A stretch of DNA of 64,000 nt from Haloferax sulfurifontis ATCC BAA-897 (GCF_000337835.1 NZ_AOLM01000018.1:186001-250000); one strand, 5' to 3'; numbered from the stretch's first letter, positions 26,399 to 37,212 are shown. Notes: a model not told the origin generated them from the letters alone. Numbers and translations are program-made.

Positions 26399-27658
26399 TC
26401 AGTCGTCGGACGGTTCGGGTGCCGCGTTGGCGTCCGCGTCCTCGACGTCGAGCGAGCCCATGCGGAGGTCCACGTCGCCGGTGCCGATAGCAATCGGCTT
26501 GCCGACGATGACGTTCTCGATGACGCCGTCGAGGTCGTCTTCCTCGCCGTGGATGGCGGCGTCGAGCAGGTGGTTGACCGTGACCTCGAACGCGGCGCGG
26601 GCGAGGACGGAGTCCTTCGACCCGGAGATGCCGTGACGGCCGATGGACTCGATGGTCCCGTCGTTCGTCATGATGTCCGCGACGAGCATCAGGTGGCGGA
26701 TGTTCACGTCGTCGAGACCCTGCTCGCGGAGCGTGTTCATCGTCTCGTCGATGATGGCCTCGCGGGCGGCCTCGATGCCGAGCTGTTTGTGCACCTCGTG
26801 GATGTTGTTCGAGGTGGTCCGGGAGGCGTCGACGCCCTCGATGGCGAGCGCGTCGCCGAACGCCGAGCCCTCGGTGTAGAGGACGAACTCCTCGCCGTCG
26901 GTGTTCTCGTTGTCCTCCTTGCGGATGACGACGCGGGAGACCTCCTCGATGCCCTTGAACACGATGTCGCGCAGTTCCTCGACGAGTTGGAGGAGCCGGC
27001 GGTAGCTCGGGCTCTCGGGGCCGAACTCGATGAGCGTCCCCTCGCGGCGGGTCTTGATGCCGAGCGCGTCCTCGATGGTCTCGGCGATTTCGCTCGCGAT
27101 GACGCCCTCGTCGTCGTAGGTCGGCCAGCGTTCGAGGAGCGTCTCGTCGTTGAGGTTGACCTGCACGACCATGTCGGCGACGTTCGTCGAGATGTCGCCG
27201 AGCGCCAGAATCTTCGTGGACTCGATGTTCCAGACGACCTGGTGGGCGAGTTCGCGGTTGTTCGCGTACTCGTCGTCGAGGTACACCGTCATCATCGGCG
27301 TGTCGGGGGTCTTCCGCGCGTCCACCAGTTCGATGAGCCGCGGCAGTCCCTGCGTGACGTCGATTTCGGCGACGCCCGCGTAGTGGAAGGTGTTCATCGT
27401 CATCTGCGTCCCCGGCTCACCGATGGACTGCGCCGAGACCGTCCCGACGGGGTCGAGCGGGTCGACGCGGGTGTCGAGGTAGCGCGCCTCGACGGCCTGC
27501 GCGATTTCGCCGGCCTGGTCGAGGGTGACGCCCTCGCGCTCTTCGATGGTCTGGTAGATGCGGTCCTTCAGTCGTCGAGACAGCTCTTTGGTCTCGACGA
27601 TGTCGACGACGGCGTCGTCGACGAACTCGTAGTCGGCGGTTGCGTCGTGTTCAGTCAT
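26399..27658 (-). CDS. rpoA2: DNA-directed RNA polymerase subunit A''
   Basis: A 419-residue C-terminal part of the largest polymerase subunit, including the trigger loop region [32 protein letters not shown] and the jaw. Start [12 protein letters not shown] at 27658 overlaps the end of rpoA1 by 8 nt. Archaea split this subunit into A' and A''. It is co-transcribed with rpoA1 and nusA. Confidence 0.98.
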   Translation of the reverse strand: MTEHDATADYEFVDDAVVDIVETKELSRRLKDRIYQTIEEREGVTLDQAGEIAQAVEARYLDTRVDPLDPVGTVSAQSIGEPGTQMTMNTFHYAGVAEIDVTQGLPRLIELVDARKTPDTPMMTVYLDDEYANNRELAHQVVWNIESTKILALGDISTNVADMVVQVNLNDETLLERWPTYDDEGVIASEIAETIEDALGIKTRREGTLIEFGPESPSYRRLLQLVEELRDIVFKGIEEVSRVVIRKEDNENTDGEEFVLYTEGSAFGDALAIEGVDASRTTSNNIHEVHKQLGIEAAREAIIDETMNTLREQGLDDVNIRHLMLVADIMTNDGTIESIGRHGISGSKDSVLARAAFEVTVNHLLDAAIHGEEDDLDGVIENVIVGKPIAIGTGDVDLRMGSLDVEDADANAAPEPSDD

Positions 27659-30581
27659 CGGATTCGACCCCCGCACGGGCGTCGACACGCGGTTCGGCGT
27701 GCTCGGAGAGGTTGGTCGGCGGTTCGCGCTCGCCGAGGAAGCGTTCTTTCTCCTCCGCGGAGCTGAACTCCGAGGTGAGGACGCGGTCGGCGATGTTCTC
27801 GACGTCGATAGGCGTCTCGTCGTCGGACGAGACCTTCACCGGGCTCGTGCCGTCCTCGCCGAACTCGAACTGGACGATGGTCCCCGACGTGTCGCGGACG
27901 GAGCCGTCGTACTGCGCCTCGAGCTCGGAGAGGGCGTTGATGAGCCGACGCTGGAGGTAACCGGACTTCGAGGTCCGGACTGCCGTGTCGACAAGCCCCT
28001 CGCGGCCACCCATCGCGTGGAAGAAGAACTCGCGCGGCGTGAGGCCGGCGCGGTAGGAGTTCTCGACGAAGCCGTGGGCCTCTGCCGAGAGGTCACCCGG
28101 TTGGTAGTGGCTCAGGGTGCGGCCTTCGTAGCCGCGGTTGATACGCTCGCCCCGAACCGCCTGCTGGCCGACACAGCCGGCCATCTGGGTCAGGTTGAGC
28201 ATGGACGCACGCGCGCCGGACTTCGACATCACGACCGCGGGGTTGTCCTCCTCGAAGTGGTCTTCGGCGATTTCGCCGGCGGAGTCGCGCGCCTTGCCGA
28301 GGCGCTGCATGATCTTCATCTCCAGCGTCTCGTCGACGGAGCGGCCCGGCAGGGACTCGAGTTCGCCCGCCTCGTAGATTTCGATGAGCTCCTGAATCTT
28401 GTCGTAGGCGGCGTCGATGGCCTCGTCGACCTGCGCCGTCGCCTCGTCCGGGATGGACTCGTCGTCGATACCGATAGACAGCCCGAAGTGCATGATGGCG
28501 CGCATCGCGAGCGAGGCGATCTCGTTGATGAAGATGCGCGAGCGCGTCTTCGAGTAGTCCTTGGCGAGGGCGTCGACGATTTCGCCGCCGAACGCGCCGA
28601 CGGCGTCCTCGTCGATGGTGCCCTGCGTGAGCTGGCCGTCCTCGATGGTGACCGTGTCGCCGACCTTCGAGGTGAACTCCATGTTCAGGTCGTCCGGCAG
28701 AAGCTCGGAGAAAATCTGCTGGCCGGTCCAGTAAGGCTGGCCGTCCTCGTTTTCGCCCGCGGGTTCGGGGAGCGTGTCCACGCGCGTCGCGCGGAGCAGG
28801 TCGAGCGCCTGCGTCTCGACGAACTCGGGGTTGTCGTGGGTGAGCAGGTAGGTGCCCGAGATGTGGTCCTGAATCGCGCCGATGATGTTCTCGCCGAAGC
28901 GCGGCGAGAGAATCTGCTCTTGGACGCGCATGAGGACGCGCGCCTCGGCACGGGCCTCCTCGTTCTGGAGGGCGTGCATGTTCATCTCGTCGCCGTCGAA
29001 GTCGGCGTTGTACGGCGGACAGACGACGGTGTTCAGGCGGAACGTCTTGTACGGCATCACGACGACTTCGTGCGCCATGATGGACATCCGGTGGAGCGAC
29101 GGCTGTCGGTTGAAGATGACGATGTCGCCGTCGACGAGGTGGCGGTTGACCTCCCAGCCGAGTTCGACTTTCTCCGCGAGCTCCTCGCAGTTCTTCTCTG
29201 TCACCTTCAGGCGGCGGCCGTCCGGGCGGCGGACGTAGTTCGCGCCGGGGTGGCTCTCGGGGCCGTTACGGACGTACTGCCGAGCCTCGTCGATGTTGCG
29301 CTCGGTGACGTTCATCGTCTGGGTCATCTCGGACGCGACGCGGTCCGGGACGCCGACCTCGTTGAGCGAGAGCGTCGGGTCCGGCGAGATGACGGTACGC
29401 GCCGAGAAGTTGACGCGCTTGCCGGACAGGGAGCCGCGGAAGCGACCTTCCTTGCCTTTCAGGCGCTGGCTGAGCGTCTTCAGCGGGCGGCCGGAGCGGT
29501 GGCGCGCCGGCGGCGTGCCCGAAATCTCGTTGTCGATGAACGTGGTGACGTGGTACTGGAGCAGTTCCCACAGGTCCTCGATAATCAGCTGTGGCGCACC
29601 CGCCTCGCGGTTCTCCATGAACCGCTGGTTGATGCGGATGATGTCCACGAGCTTGTGAGTCAGGTCGTCCTCGGAGCGCTGGCCGTTGTCCAGCGTGATG
29701 GAGGGACGCGCCGTGACCGGCGGGACGGGGAGGACGGTCAGAATCATCCACTCGGGGCGCGACCGGTCGGGGTCGATGCCGAGCGTGACGAGGTCATCGT
29801 CCGGGATGTCCTCGAACCAGTCGCGGATGTCCGAGGGCATCAGCTTGTTCATGTCCTCTTCCGTGAGGTCGAGGTCGAGCGCCTTTTCGAGCGCCTTGCG
29901 GTCGTCGCCGACCGGGCGGAACTCGCCGGCGAGCACCTGATTGACTCGCTCGGCGTCGAGACCGGTCTCGTTGGCGAGGGTGACGGGGTCGACGCCCTCG
30001 TCGTCCTCGTCGTCGGGGTCGGGTTGCATCGCTTCGGCGATGCGCTCGGAGTAGTCCCCGGCGAGCACGTTCTGGACCTCGTAGTAGGTCGTCGGCTTCT
30101 CGTGTTTGATGTCGTGCTGGGGCGAGCCGCAGTGGGGACAGCGGTGGGCCTTGCGGGCCTGCCGGACCGCCGACTTCATCACGTCGCTCCAGTCGTCGCC
30201 GAGTTCCTTCGTGCGACCGAGCTTGTCGCGGTACTCGTCTGCCTCCTCCTGCGTGAGCGAGAGGCGACCGCACTCTCGACACGTCGAGCGGAGCAGGCGA
30301 CGGATGAGCTTCGTGAAGCCGACGTGGATGACGGGCGCGGCCAGTTCGATGTGGCCGAAGTGCCCGTTACACGACCCGGAGTGCTGGCCGCAGGTGCGGC
30401 ACTGCAGACCGGGGTCGATGACGCCCAGCCGCGGGTCCATGAGACCCATGTCGATTGGGTAGCCGTCGTCGTCGTAGGTGTCCGCGGTGATGACCTTCGT
30501 CGCGGACATGTCTCGGTACGTCTCCGGGTCCATCAACCCGAACTGGATACTGCCGATTTCTTTGGGTGTCTGCATTGACAT
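27651..30581 (-). CDS. rpoA1: DNA-directed RNA polymerase subunit A'
   Basis: A 976-residue subunit carrying the catalytic metal site [16 protein letters not shown]. Zinc-binding clusters lie near the N-terminus ([17 protein letters not shown], about residues 58-74) and at CRECGR...CPHCGSP. An acidic insert ([26 protein letters not shown]) is a halophile-type extra. An alternative start MQTPKEIG lies two codons in. It begins 6 nt beyond the rpoB1 stop. Confidence 0.98.
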   Translation of the reverse strand: MSMQTPKEIGSIQFGLMDPETYRDMSATKVITADTYDDDGYPIDMGLMDPRLGVIDPGLQCRTCGQHSGSCNGHFGHIELAAPVIHVGFTKLIRRLLRSTCRECGRLSLTQEEADEYRDKLGRTKELGDDWSDVMKSAVRQARKAHRCPHCGSPQHDIKHEKPTTYYEVQNVLAGDYSERIAEAMQPDPDDEDDEGVDPVTLANETGLDAERVNQVLAGEFRPVGDDRKALEKALDLDLTEEDMNKLMPSDIRDWFEDIPDDDLVTLGIDPDRSRPEWMILTVLPVPPVTARPSITLDNGQRSEDDLTHKLVDIIRINQRFMENREAGAPQLIIEDLWELLQYHVTTFIDNEISGTPPARHRSGRPLKTLSQRLKGKEGRFRGSLSGKRVNFSARTVISPDPTLSLNEVGVPDRVASEMTQTMNVTERNIDEARQYVRNGPESHPGANYVRRPDGRRLKVTEKNCEELAEKVELGWEVNRHLVDGDIVIFNRQPSLHRMSIMAHEVVVMPYKTFRLNTVVCPPYNADFDGDEMNMHALQNEEARAEARVLMRVQEQILSPRFGENIIGAIQDHISGTYLLTHDNPEFVETQALDLLRATRVDTLPEPAGENEDGQPYWTGQQIFSELLPDDLNMEFTSKVGDTVTIEDGQLTQGTIDEDAVGAFGGEIVDALAKDYSKTRSRIFINEIASLAMRAIMHFGLSIGIDDESIPDEATAQVDEAIDAAYDKIQELIEIYEAGELESLPGRSVDETLEMKIMQRLGKARDSAGEIAEDHFEEDNPAVVMSKSGARASMLNLTQMAGCVGQQAVRGERINRGYEGRTLSHYQPGDLSAEAHGFVENSYRAGLTPREFFFHAMGGREGLVDTAVRTSKSGYLQRRLINALSELEAQYDGSVRDTSGTIVQFEFGEDGTSPVKVSSDDETPIDVENIADRVLTSEFSSAEEKERFLGEREPPTNLSEHAEPRVDARAGVESDD

Positions 30582-30587
30582 GAGTGG

Positions 30588-32417
30588 TTAGACCGCGTCC
30601 TTCAGTTCGATTCGCGGGCGGACGCCGAGCGCGACCATCTCGTCGAGAAGCAGTTTGAACGCGTAGCTGATCTCGATTTCGTGGATGTTGTCCTCGTCGC
30701 CGGTGACCGGGTCGTAGATGCGGCGCTGGTCGCGGTCCTCGACGGCGACCATGCCGGTGTCGGCGGAGATGTAGACCTTCTCCTTGTCGGAGGAGTCGAG
30801 CAGGCGCTCCTGGAGCACCATCGCGGCACCGTGTCCGATGACGGTGTCGCGCTCCATCTCCCCGAGACGGAGGCCACCCTCGCGGGCGCGACCCTCCGTC
30901 GGCTGGCGGGTGAGCACCTGCACGGGACCGCGCGAGCGGGCGTGCAGTTTGTTGCTCACCATGTGGTACAGCTTGTGGTAGAAGATGATGCCGACGAAGA
31001 TTTCGGCCTCGATCTTCTCGCCGGTGACGCCGGAGTACATGACCTCCTTGCCGGAGGACATGAACCCGCGCTCTTCGAGCGCCGAGCGGAGTTCCTCTTC
31101 GTTTTCGCCCTGGAAGGCGGTGCCGTCGACGCGTCGGCCTTCGAGCGCGCCGACCTTCCCGCCGAGCATCTCCAGCACGTGGCCGACCGTCATGCGCGAC
31201 GGCAGGGCGTGCGGGTTGAGCACGAGGTCGGGAACGACGCCGTCGGCGGTGAAGGGCATGTCCTCCTGGGGAGCCAGGTGGCCCACGACGCCCTTCTGTC
31301 CGTGACGGGACGCGAACTTGTCGCCGAGTTCCGGAACGCGCTGGTCGCGGACGGACACCTTGGCGAGCTTCGAGCCGTCTTCGCCCTCCATGAGCGTGAC
31401 CGTGTCCACGACGCCGGATTCCCCCGAGCGCATCGTGACGGAGGTCTCGCGGCGCTTCTGCGGCGAGAGACCGGCCATGTCGTCGGGTTCCTCGAGGAAC
31501 CGCGGCGGCGAGGTCTTGCCGAGCAGGACGGAGTTCTCGTCGACGACCGTCTCGGGGTTGACGAGGCCGTCCTCGTCGAGGTGCGAGTAGGCGTCTTCAC
31601 CGCGCGCGCCGCGCACGTCCTGCGACGGAATCTCGAAGCGGTCTTCCTGACCGCCGGGGTAGCGGCGCTCTTCGCCCTCGTAGGTGCGGAAGAAGTGCGA
31701 GCGTGCGAGGGCGCGTTCGACGGAGCCCTTGTTCATGACGAGCGCGTCCTCGATGTTGAAGCCCTCGTAGGACATGACGGCCACGACGAAGTTCTGGGCC
31801 GCCGGTCGCTCGTCGAACCCGATCTGCTCCGTGGTCTGCGTCTTGACCATCGAGAGCTGTGGGTAGTGCATGAGGTGCTGGCGGGTGTCCGGGCGGATGC
31901 GGTAGTTCGCCGCGGGGAGCCCGAGGGACTGCTTCATCATCCCTGCACCCATCGTAATGCGGGGCGAGGCGTTGTGTTCCGGGTACGGAATCATCCCGGC
32001 GCCGATGCCGAAGATGAGCTGTGGGTCGATTTCGAGGTGCGTGTGGTCCTCGTTGAGTTCGTCCTCGTCGACCGCGACGTAGATGTCTTCTTCCTCCTCG
32101 GCGTCGATGAACTCGACGAGCCCGCGCTCGACGAGGTCGTCGAAGTCGAGTTCGTCGTTGTCGAGCGCCTCGACGTGGTCGTCGTCGAGGAGCGGCTCGC
32201 CGTCTTCGACGACGATGAGCGGACGGCGGGCGCGGCCCGCGTCCGCGTTGATGATGACTTCGCGGGTGCGCTCTTTGACGGAGACGTTCACCATCTGGCT
32301 CACGTCGCCGCGGCGGCGCGCCTCTCGAATCTGTGCCGCGAGTTGGTTGGGGTCCGGGTGGGTCCCGACGAGACTACCGTTGACGTATACTTTCGCTTCT
32401 CGCTGTGCCTGAGCCAT
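30588..32417 (-). CDS. rpoB1: DNA-directed RNA polymerase subunit B'
   Basis: A 609-residue C-terminal half of the second-largest subunit. It contains [14 protein letters not shown], the switch/wall motif [16 protein letters not shown], and the clamp-region zinc end. It starts at [14 protein letters not shown] (32417), 1 nt after the rpoB2 stop. Splitting of B into B' and B'' is usual in halophiles and methanogens. Confidence 0.98.
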   Translation of the reverse strand: MAQAQREAKVYVNGSLVGTHPDPNQLAAQIREARRRGDVSQMVNVSVKERTREVIINADAGRARRPLIVVEDGEPLLDDDHVEALDNDELDFDDLVERGLVEFIDAEEEEDIYVAVDEDELNEDHTHLEIDPQLIFGIGAGMIPYPEHNASPRITMGAGMMKQSLGLPAANYRIRPDTRQHLMHYPQLSMVKTQTTEQIGFDERPAAQNFVVAVMSYEGFNIEDALVMNKGSVERALARSHFFRTYEGEERRYPGGQEDRFEIPSQDVRGARGEDAYSHLDEDGLVNPETVVDENSVLLGKTSPPRFLEEPDDMAGLSPQKRRETSVTMRSGESGVVDTVTLMEGEDGSKLAKVSVRDQRVPELGDKFASRHGQKGVVGHLAPQEDMPFTADGVVPDLVLNPHALPSRMTVGHVLEMLGGKVGALEGRRVDGTAFQGENEEELRSALEERGFMSSGKEVMYSGVTGEKIEAEIFVGIIFYHKLYHMVSNKLHARSRGPVQVLTRQPTEGRAREGGLRLGEMERDTVIGHGAAMVLQERLLDSSDKEKVYISADTGMVAVEDRDQRRIYDPVTGDEDNIHEIEISYAFKLLLDEMVALGVRPRIELKDAV

Positions 32418-32418
32418 G

Positions 32419-33984
32419 TTAGTCGTCCGCGGGTGTGGCGTCGACGCTGTCGATGCCGGGGATACCCTCGACACCCATCGACGCGAGTTCTCGTTTCAGC
32501 GACTGTTCGTCTTCGACGTTCTGGGAGAGCTCCATCGCCTGCGCGAAGTTCTTCACCAGACCGCAGTTCGGTCCCTCAGGAGTCTCGGAGGGACAGATGC
32601 GACCCCACTGGGTCGCGTGCAGGTCGCGCGCCTCGAAGTGCGGCTGGGACCGCGACAGCGGACTCCGGAGGCGACGCAGGTGCGACAGCACACCCATGTA
32701 GTCGGTGCGGTCGACGAGCTGGGAGACGCCGGAGCGGCCGCCGACCCAGTTGCCCGTCGCGATGGGGTGTTCGAGCCGCTCTGTGAGCACGTCGGACCGG
32801 ACGACGGTGTTGACCGTCAGGTTCCGGTTCCGCATGTTGGCGCGTTCGAGCTGGTACTTCACGTCGCGCGCCAGCTTGTTGAGCGCCGTCCGGAAGAGGT
32901 CCTTCATGAGGTCGCCGGAGACCTTCAGGCGCTTGTTGGCGTAGTGGTCCTTGTCGTCGGAGTCGCGGCGCTGGAGTGCGAGTTCGAAACACGCCTCGGC
33001 CATGCGACAGAGGTAGTACGCCTTGTTCATGCGCACTTCCTCTTCTTCCGCGCCCTCCTCGTGGAGGTGCGGGAGCAGGTAGCGGTCGATGACGTAGTTG
33101 GCGCGCTTGAGCTGGTAGTTCTTGCCCTGTCCGCCGGCGACGCGCTTGCCGAGCGCCTCGATGGCCTGCTCTTGGGTCTGCACCTCGGCCTCTTCGAGGT
33201 TTTCGAGCATGAACTTCACAATCTCCGGGTCGTCGGAGACGCGGTGGACGATCTCCTCGTCGGATTCGAGGCCGAGCGCGCGGACGAGCGTCACGAAGTT
33301 GACGCTCCCGGAGACCGACGGGAACGACACTTCGAGGAGCCCCTCGCGGTTGCGCTCACAGAGCACGAGCGCGCGGTAGCCGCGGCGCTGGCTGAACGTC
33401 TTCGCGACCTGAATCTCGTCGCCGTACTTCGTGTCGTACTCGGCGAGAATCTTGTTCGGCGCCAGGTCCTCCGAGGTCATGAGCACGCGCTCGGAGCCGT
33501 TGACGATGAAGTAGCCGCCGGGGTCGACGGGGTCCTCGCCGATTTCGACGAGGTCCTCGTCGGAGAGCTCCGCGATGTTGCACTTCGAGGAGCCGACCAT
33601 GATGGGCATCCGGCCGACCTTCGTCTCGGCGGTGTCGACGACGACTTCCTCTTCTTCCTCGCCGCCGCGGACGATGGACATCTCCATGAACACGGGGGCG
33701 GAGTAGGTGATGTTGCGCAGGCGCGCTTCCTGCGGGAAGAGCAGTTCCTCGGAGCCGTCGGCCTCGCGGACGCGGGGCGTCTCCACGCGGACGCCACCGA
33801 GTTCGACGTAGACGGGTTCCTCGCCCTCCTTGTCGCCGATGTCGGTCTCGATGGTCGCCTTCTCTTCGACGACGTCCATCATGCCGCGTTCGAGGAACGC
33901 GTTAAACGAGCGGAAGTGGTGTTCAGCGAGCCGTTCTTCGGAGAAGTACTTGCGAGAGACCTCGCGTCGCGCTTGTCGGTTCAT
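32419..33984 (-). CDS. rpoB2: DNA-directed RNA polymerase subunit B''
   Basis: A 521-residue N-terminal half of the second-largest subunit, with the lobe and protrusion regions ([24 protein letters not shown]) and [17 protein letters not shown] at the start. It ends close to the fork region ([20 protein letters not shown]). It overlaps the rpoH stop by 4 nt, so the operon is tightly coupled. Confidence 0.98.
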   Translation of the reverse strand: MNRQARREVSRKYFSEERLAEHHFRSFNAFLERGMMDVVEEKATIETDIGDKEGEEPVYVELGGVRVETPRVREADGSEELLFPQEARLRNITYSAPVFMEMSIVRGGEEEEEVVVDTAETKVGRMPIMVGSSKCNIAELSDEDLVEIGEDPVDPGGYFIVNGSERVLMTSEDLAPNKILAEYDTKYGDEIQVAKTFSQRRGYRALVLCERNREGLLEVSFPSVSGSVNFVTLVRALGLESDEEIVHRVSDDPEIVKFMLENLEEAEVQTQEQAIEALGKRVAGGQGKNYQLKRANYVIDRYLLPHLHEEGAEEEEVRMNKAYYLCRMAEACFELALQRRDSDDKDHYANKRLKVSGDLMKDLFRTALNKLARDVKYQLERANMRNRNLTVNTVVRSDVLTERLEHPIATGNWVGGRSGVSQLVDRTDYMGVLSHLRRLRSPLSRSQPHFEARDLHATQWGRICPSETPEGPNCGLVKNFAQAMELSQNVEDEQSLKRELASMGVEGIPGIDSVDATPADD

Positions 33985-34208
33985 TCAATCACCAGTCGGT
34001 ATACGACTGCTTTGTCTGTCGTTCGAGAGTTCCGAACGATCTTGATGACGTCGCCGGGCTCTGCGTCCTCGGGAAGCGCCGGGTCCTTCAGCTTGATCTT
34101 CGGGAGGTTCGTCTTCTCGACGTTGTACTCCTGTAACACGTCCTCGACGGCCTCGTCGTCGAGTTTCGTGTGTTCCGGAACCAGTTTGTGTTGGCTTACG
34201 TCTACCAT
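33981..34208 (-). CDS. rpoH: DNA-directed RNA polymerase subunit H (Rpb5-like)
   Basis: A 75-residue archaeal RpoH, homologous to the C-terminal domain of eukaryotic Rpb5: [20 protein letters not shown] and [11 protein letters not shown]...[13 protein letters not shown]. Start [13 protein letters not shown] at 34208 is the family start. It is the first gene of the rpoH-B''-B'-A'-A''-nusA operon, with a TATA-like GTGTTAAATG about 70 nt upstream. Confidence 0.97.
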   Translation of the reverse strand: MVDVSQHKLVPEHTKLDDEAVEDVLQEYNVEKTNLPKIKLKDPALPEDAEPGDVIKIVRNSRTTDKAVVYRLVIE

Positions 34209-34273
34209 GTATGGTGCTGCTGGGTGCTGGAAGAAGCTGTCACGGGATACTACGGCTGATTTTGGGACGCACC

Positions 34274-34283
34274 CATTTAACAC
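34274..34283 (-). promoter_or_regulatory. TATA-like box of the RNA polymerase operon
   Basis: GTGTTAAATG on the minus strand, about 70 nt upstream of rpoH, implying a 5' leader of roughly 40 nt. Confidence 0.35.
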
Positions 34284-34435
34284 TTGCCAACTGCGTCGAA
34301 GAAAGGCGACGCTATCGGCAGTCACGCACCGGAGATGCGCGAATCGTCACACCTTGGCATGGGGTATCGCAGTATAAATGTCTTCGGGGCAGGAATCGCG
34401 GTACCGCGGGCCAAGGGCAACCCAGATGGTAAGTC

Positions 34436-34446
34436 TTATCTATAAA
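34436..34446 (+). promoter_or_regulatory. TATA box of the tRNA-Asp pair
   Basis: TTATCTATAAA centred about 35 nt upstream of the first tRNA-Asp. No comparable box precedes the second copy, so the two are probably cotranscribed. Confidence 0.5.
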
Positions 34447-34475
34447 CCTCGGCTACGAATGAGTGCAGACGGAGA

Positions 34476-34548
34476 GCCCGGGTGGTGTAGTGGCCCATCA
34501 TACGACCCTGTCACGGTCGTGACGCGGGTTCAAATCCCGCCTCGGGCG
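34476..34548 (+). tRNA. tRNA-Asp (anticodon GTC), copy 1
   Basis: A 73-nt cloverleaf beginning GCCCGGGTGGTGTAGTGGCC and ending CCTCGGGCG. The anticodon arm CGACC-CTGTCAC-GGTCG gives anticodon GTC. No CCA is encoded. An identical copy follows 29 nt later. Confidence 0.95.
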
Positions 34549-34577
34549 CTCTCCGTACCGCAAACTCACTTCAGTAA

Positions 34578-34650
34578 GCCCGGGTGGTGTAGTGGCCCAT
34601 CATACGACCCTGTCACGGTCGTGACGCGGGTTCAAATCCCGCCTCGGGCG
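34578..34650 (+). tRNA. tRNA-Asp (anticodon GTC), copy 2
   Basis: Identical in all 73 nt to the first copy, as expected for a recent tandem duplication or gene conversion. It is followed by a fragment of its own 3' end at 34857-34869. Confidence 0.95.
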
Positions 34651-34725
34651 CTTTTCCGAACGTTACAAGCCAAGCGACGCGTCTTGTCGCGTCGCGACCC
34701 CTACGTGCTGTAACCGCCAGACAGA

Positions 34726-34786
34726 GGGATTTGAACCAAGGAGTGAAGCGAGCGTCAGCGTGCGGAGCGACTGAGGTTCAAATCCC
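34726..34786. repeat. tRNA T-arm palindrome with GAGCG-rich loop, downstream of tRNA-Asp
   Basis: GGGATTTGAACC (34726-34737) is perfectly inverted as GGTTCAAATCCC (34775-34786). The 37-nt loop carries GAAGCGAGCG and GGAGCGACTGA. The arms match a haloarchaeal tRNA T-arm. The layout resembles 16379-16455 beside tRNA-Ala. Confidence 0.7.
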
Positions 34787-34856
34787 GTCACACCCGTTCG
34801 TTCACGTCGTTCACTCACGGGAGTTCCTGAGTTCACCTCACGCTGTTCGGTGAACT

Positions 34857-34869
34857 CCCGCCTCGGGCG
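34857..34869 (+). repeat. Fragment of the tRNA-Asp 3' end
   Basis: CCCGCCTCGGGCG repeats the last 13 nt of tRNA-Asp, 207 nt beyond the second gene. It may be the distal attachment site of a lost element or a duplicated tRNA remnant. Confidence 0.55.
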
Positions 34870-34910
34870 TACGTTTCGACGAATTACTCACTGAGCGCCG
34901 AGTCACCCAC

Positions 34911-35267
34911 TCAGCCAACCAGCCCGCCGAGCGCCCCGCCGACAGCCACGCCGACCAACGCCGCCACGAGCGTCCCGAAGGCGTACCGGGCGGCCGTGTC
35001 GTAGTCGCCCGTCTCGGCGAGTTCCGCGACGCCGACCGCGAACGACGAAAAGGTCGTGAAGGCCCCGCAGAAGCCGGTTCCGGCGAGCGTCGCGGCCGCG
35101 TCGCCGACGGGCGCGGTGGCGAGAAAACCCAGCGCGACGCTCCCGAGGACGTTGACGGTGACGGTGCTCCACTTGCCGACGATTCGCTGGTCGACGGTGT
35201 GCCGGGAGACAGCGCCGGCCATCCCGCCGACGCCGACGAGGACGGCCGAGAGAAGTGAGGGAGTCAT
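34911..35267 (-). CDS. crcB: CrcB/Fluc-type fluoride channel subunit
   Basis: A 118-residue protein with four membrane helices and the Fluc signature GTGFCGAFTTFSSFAVGVAEL (about residues 66-86). Fluc channels export toxic fluoride and assemble as antiparallel dual-topology dimers. It overlaps a second crcB gene by 4 nt; paired genes of this sort usually encode oppositely oriented halves of a heterodimer. The start MTPSLLSAVLVGVGG at 35267 supports coupling. Confidence 0.93.
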   Translation of the reverse strand: MTPSLLSAVLVGVGGMAGAVSRHTVDQRIVGKWSTVTVNVLGSVALGFLATAPVGDAAATLAGTGFCGAFTTFSSFAVGVAELAETGDYDTAARYAFGTLVAALVGVAVGGALGGLVG

Positions 35268-35599
35268 CGCCGCCCTCCGACCGCGAGGCCGACCGCGGCG
35301 GCGGCGAAGCCGAGCGCGTAGTTCGCGCCGACGTTGAGCGCGCCGCCCATCGGCGACAGCGACGCGGTCTGGACGGCGAACGTGCTGTACGTCGTGAGCG
35401 ACGAGAGCAGGCCGGTCCCGAAGAACAACTGCGCCCGGCGGGAGGAGACCGACGTGATGAACGTCCCGAGGAGAAAGCTCCCGAGGACGTTCACCGCGAG
35501 CGTGCCGGCCGCGCCGGGAATCGCGACGGAGACGGCGTAGCGCAGTGTCGCGCCGGCGAAGCCACCGAGGGCGACAAGCGCCAGTTCCGAGCGGTCCAT
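35264..35599 (-). CDS. crcB: CrcB/Fluc-type fluoride channel subunit (partner)
   Basis: A 111-residue four-helix Fluc protein. It starts MDRSELALVALGGFAGATLRYA, with the key helix FFGTGLLSSLTTYSTFAVQT and a GG-rich end. It overlaps the downstream crcB by 4 nt (ATGA). Tandem, unequal copies are expected to form a heterodimeric channel with opposite membrane topologies. Confidence 0.93.
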   Translation of the reverse strand: MDRSELALVALGGFAGATLRYAVSVAIPGAAGTLAVNVLGSFLLGTFITSVSSRRAQLFFGTGLLSSLTTYSTFAVQTASLSPMGGALNVGANYALGFAAAAVGLAVGGRR

Positions 35600-35619
35600 A
35601 CGGCTCTTCTCCGGCCAGA

Positions 35620-36669
35620 CTACTCCACGGTTTCGGAACGGTCGCGCTCGGGGACCGCCCTCGGCGTCGCGCCGCAGTCGGGCGTCTCGCGGGGACGGAC
35701 TCGAACGTCGTGGACGGTCTCCGTGGTGTCGTCGACGACGAGCGCACAGCCGCGTTCCCGCGGGAGCCGAGCGCGGAGCGACTCGTCGAAGTACGTCGGG
35801 TCGGCGGCGGCCATCGCCGACACGTCGGGGCCGGCGGTGAGCCGGTGGACGACCCGAAGGTCGGCCTGCGAGACGGCGACCTCGGGGAGCGCCGAGGGGC
35901 GCTGGGTCGCGAGGACGACGCCGACGCCGGGGGCTCGCCCGCGCGTGAGAATCGTTCGAAGCGCCGGCTCGGCGAGTCCGCCGGCGAACGCGTGGGCCTC
36001 GTCGAGAAGCAACCACGGGATGCGGGAGACCGAGCCCGCGACGCGGGCGTCGTAGAGGCCGCGGGCGACGACGCGGGCGACGGCGTTCGCGGGAGTCGCG
36101 TCCAGTCCCGAGAGGTCGAGCACGTCGGGCGCAGGGCCGCAGAGCGACCGCGGGTCGAGGCCGTCGGGGGAGAACACGTCCCACGAGTCGGCGAGCGCGA
36201 GGTGATTCGCCGCGGCTCTGCGCGCCTCGGGCGCGGCGTCGGCGTCGGCGACCGCTCCGCGCATCGCCGAGAGCGATTCTTCCGCGGCCGCGAGACGCCA
36301 GACGAGCGACCCCGCGGGGGCCGTCGGGTCGAGTCCGAGCAGGTCCGGCCACGCGCTCGGCGGGAGTGCGTCGGCGCGGACGCTCGGCGAGTCGTGAACC
36401 GTCGCGTCTATCGGCGACTCGGCGAGACCGCCGAAGACGCCCATCGGGTCGAGTACGACCGGCGCGACGCCGCCAGCCCGCGCCAGCCCCTCGGCCACGA
36501 CGCCGAGCGTGTGGGACTTCCCGCTCCCGCGCTTGCCGACGACGACGGCCGCGTGCGGGCGGTTCACGTCGAGGCCGACGGCCGCACCGTCGCTCCCGTC
36601 GCGGGCACGGTAGCATCCGAACCGACAGACTGGGCCGTCCTCGTCCGACTTGCGGCCGATAGTGTGCAT
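35620..36669 (-). CDS. HerA/FtsK-type ATPase (DUF87-like)
   Basis: A 349-residue P-loop ATPase with Walker A VVGKRGSGKSHTLGV (about residues 43-57), Walker B WLLLDEAHAF and a late Arg-finger-type region ATQRPSALP. HerA-type motors move DNA, usually with a NurA nuclease, but no nurA is present and the protein is shorter than HerA. A general role in DNA handling or conjugative-type transfer is possible. It sits beside the crcB pair on the same strand without sign of coupling. Confidence 0.8.
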   Translation of the reverse strand: MHTIGRKSDEDGPVCRFGCYRARDGSDGAAVGLDVNRPHAAVVVGKRGSGKSHTLGVVAEGLARAGGVAPVVLDPMGVFGGLAESPIDATVHDSPSVRADALPPSAWPDLLGLDPTAPAGSLVWRLAAAEESLSAMRGAVADADAAPEARRAAANHLALADSWDVFSPDGLDPRSLCGPAPDVLDLSGLDATPANAVARVVARGLYDARVAGSVSRIPWLLLDEAHAFAGGLAEPALRTILTRGRAPGVGVVLATQRPSALPEVAVSQADLRVVHRLTAGPDVSAMAAADPTYFDESLRARLPRERGCALVVDDTTETVHDVRVRPRETPDCGATPRAVPERDRSETVE

Positions 36670-36714
36670 GGCGCGGACTGGCCGCGCGATGCGACTTGAA
36701 CCCCCGGACGAGGG

Positions 36715-36722
36715 TTTATATA
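36715..36722 (+). promoter_or_regulatory. TATA box for the gene at 36745
   Basis: TTTATATA, centred 26 nt upstream of the ATG, an ideal spacing for leaderless transcription. Confidence 0.6.
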
Positions 36723-36744
36723 CGAACCCGCGGCCAGACGGTCC

Positions 36745-37188
36745 ATGCTCGATATGTTCCGGTCAGACACGCGCGCTATCGAAGGTCTCCCCGTCCGCCT
36801 CGTCATCGCCCTCGTGGTCGGCGTCGCCAGCATGAGCGTCATGCTCAACATGCTCTCGGGCGTGCAGGGACTCGCCACCTCGGAACTCGACGTGAAGCCG
36901 ACGCCGGACGTGGTCGGCCCGGGCGAACAGGCGCTGGATTTCACCGTCGTCGACCACGAGGGCAACCCCGTGGAGGGCGCGACGGTCATCGTGAAATCGG
37001 GGACCGCCGAAATCGACGGCGTGGCGACGGCGAAAAGCGGTGACGGCGGGTCCGCGACCGTTCGCGTCGACGCCGAACTCGGCGCGAACCGCGAAGACGG
37101 AACGCTCGTCGTGGACGTGAAACCGCCCGCCGAGGGGTCGTTCGTGGACCGCCGCGAGAACACGAACATCCTCGTGGTCCAAGACTGA
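36745..37188 (+). CDS. Pilin-like, membrane-anchored haloarchaeal protein
   Basis: A 147-residue protein. The N-terminus MLDMFRSDTRAIEGLPVRLV is followed by a hydrophobic helix (IALVVGVASMSVMLNML, about residues 21-37). The rest is a predicted extracellular beta-domain with VVDHEGNPVEGATVIVKSG, similar to carboxypeptidase regulatory-like folds. The basic/acidic stretch before a hydrophobic helix resembles class III (archaellin/type IV pilin) signals, but a clean PibD cleavage site is not obvious. It could be a minor pilin or an anchored surface domain. Confidence 0.65.
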   Translation: MLDMFRSDTRAIEGLPVRLVIALVVGVASMSVMLNMLSGVQGLATSELDVKPTPDVVGPGEQALDFTVVDHEGNPVEGATVIVKSGTAEIDGVATAKSGDGGSATVRVDAELGANREDGTLVVDVKPPAEGSFVDRRENTNILVVQD

Positions 37189-37212
37189 GCGCCGAAGGCC
37201 CGAGCCGCGGCC

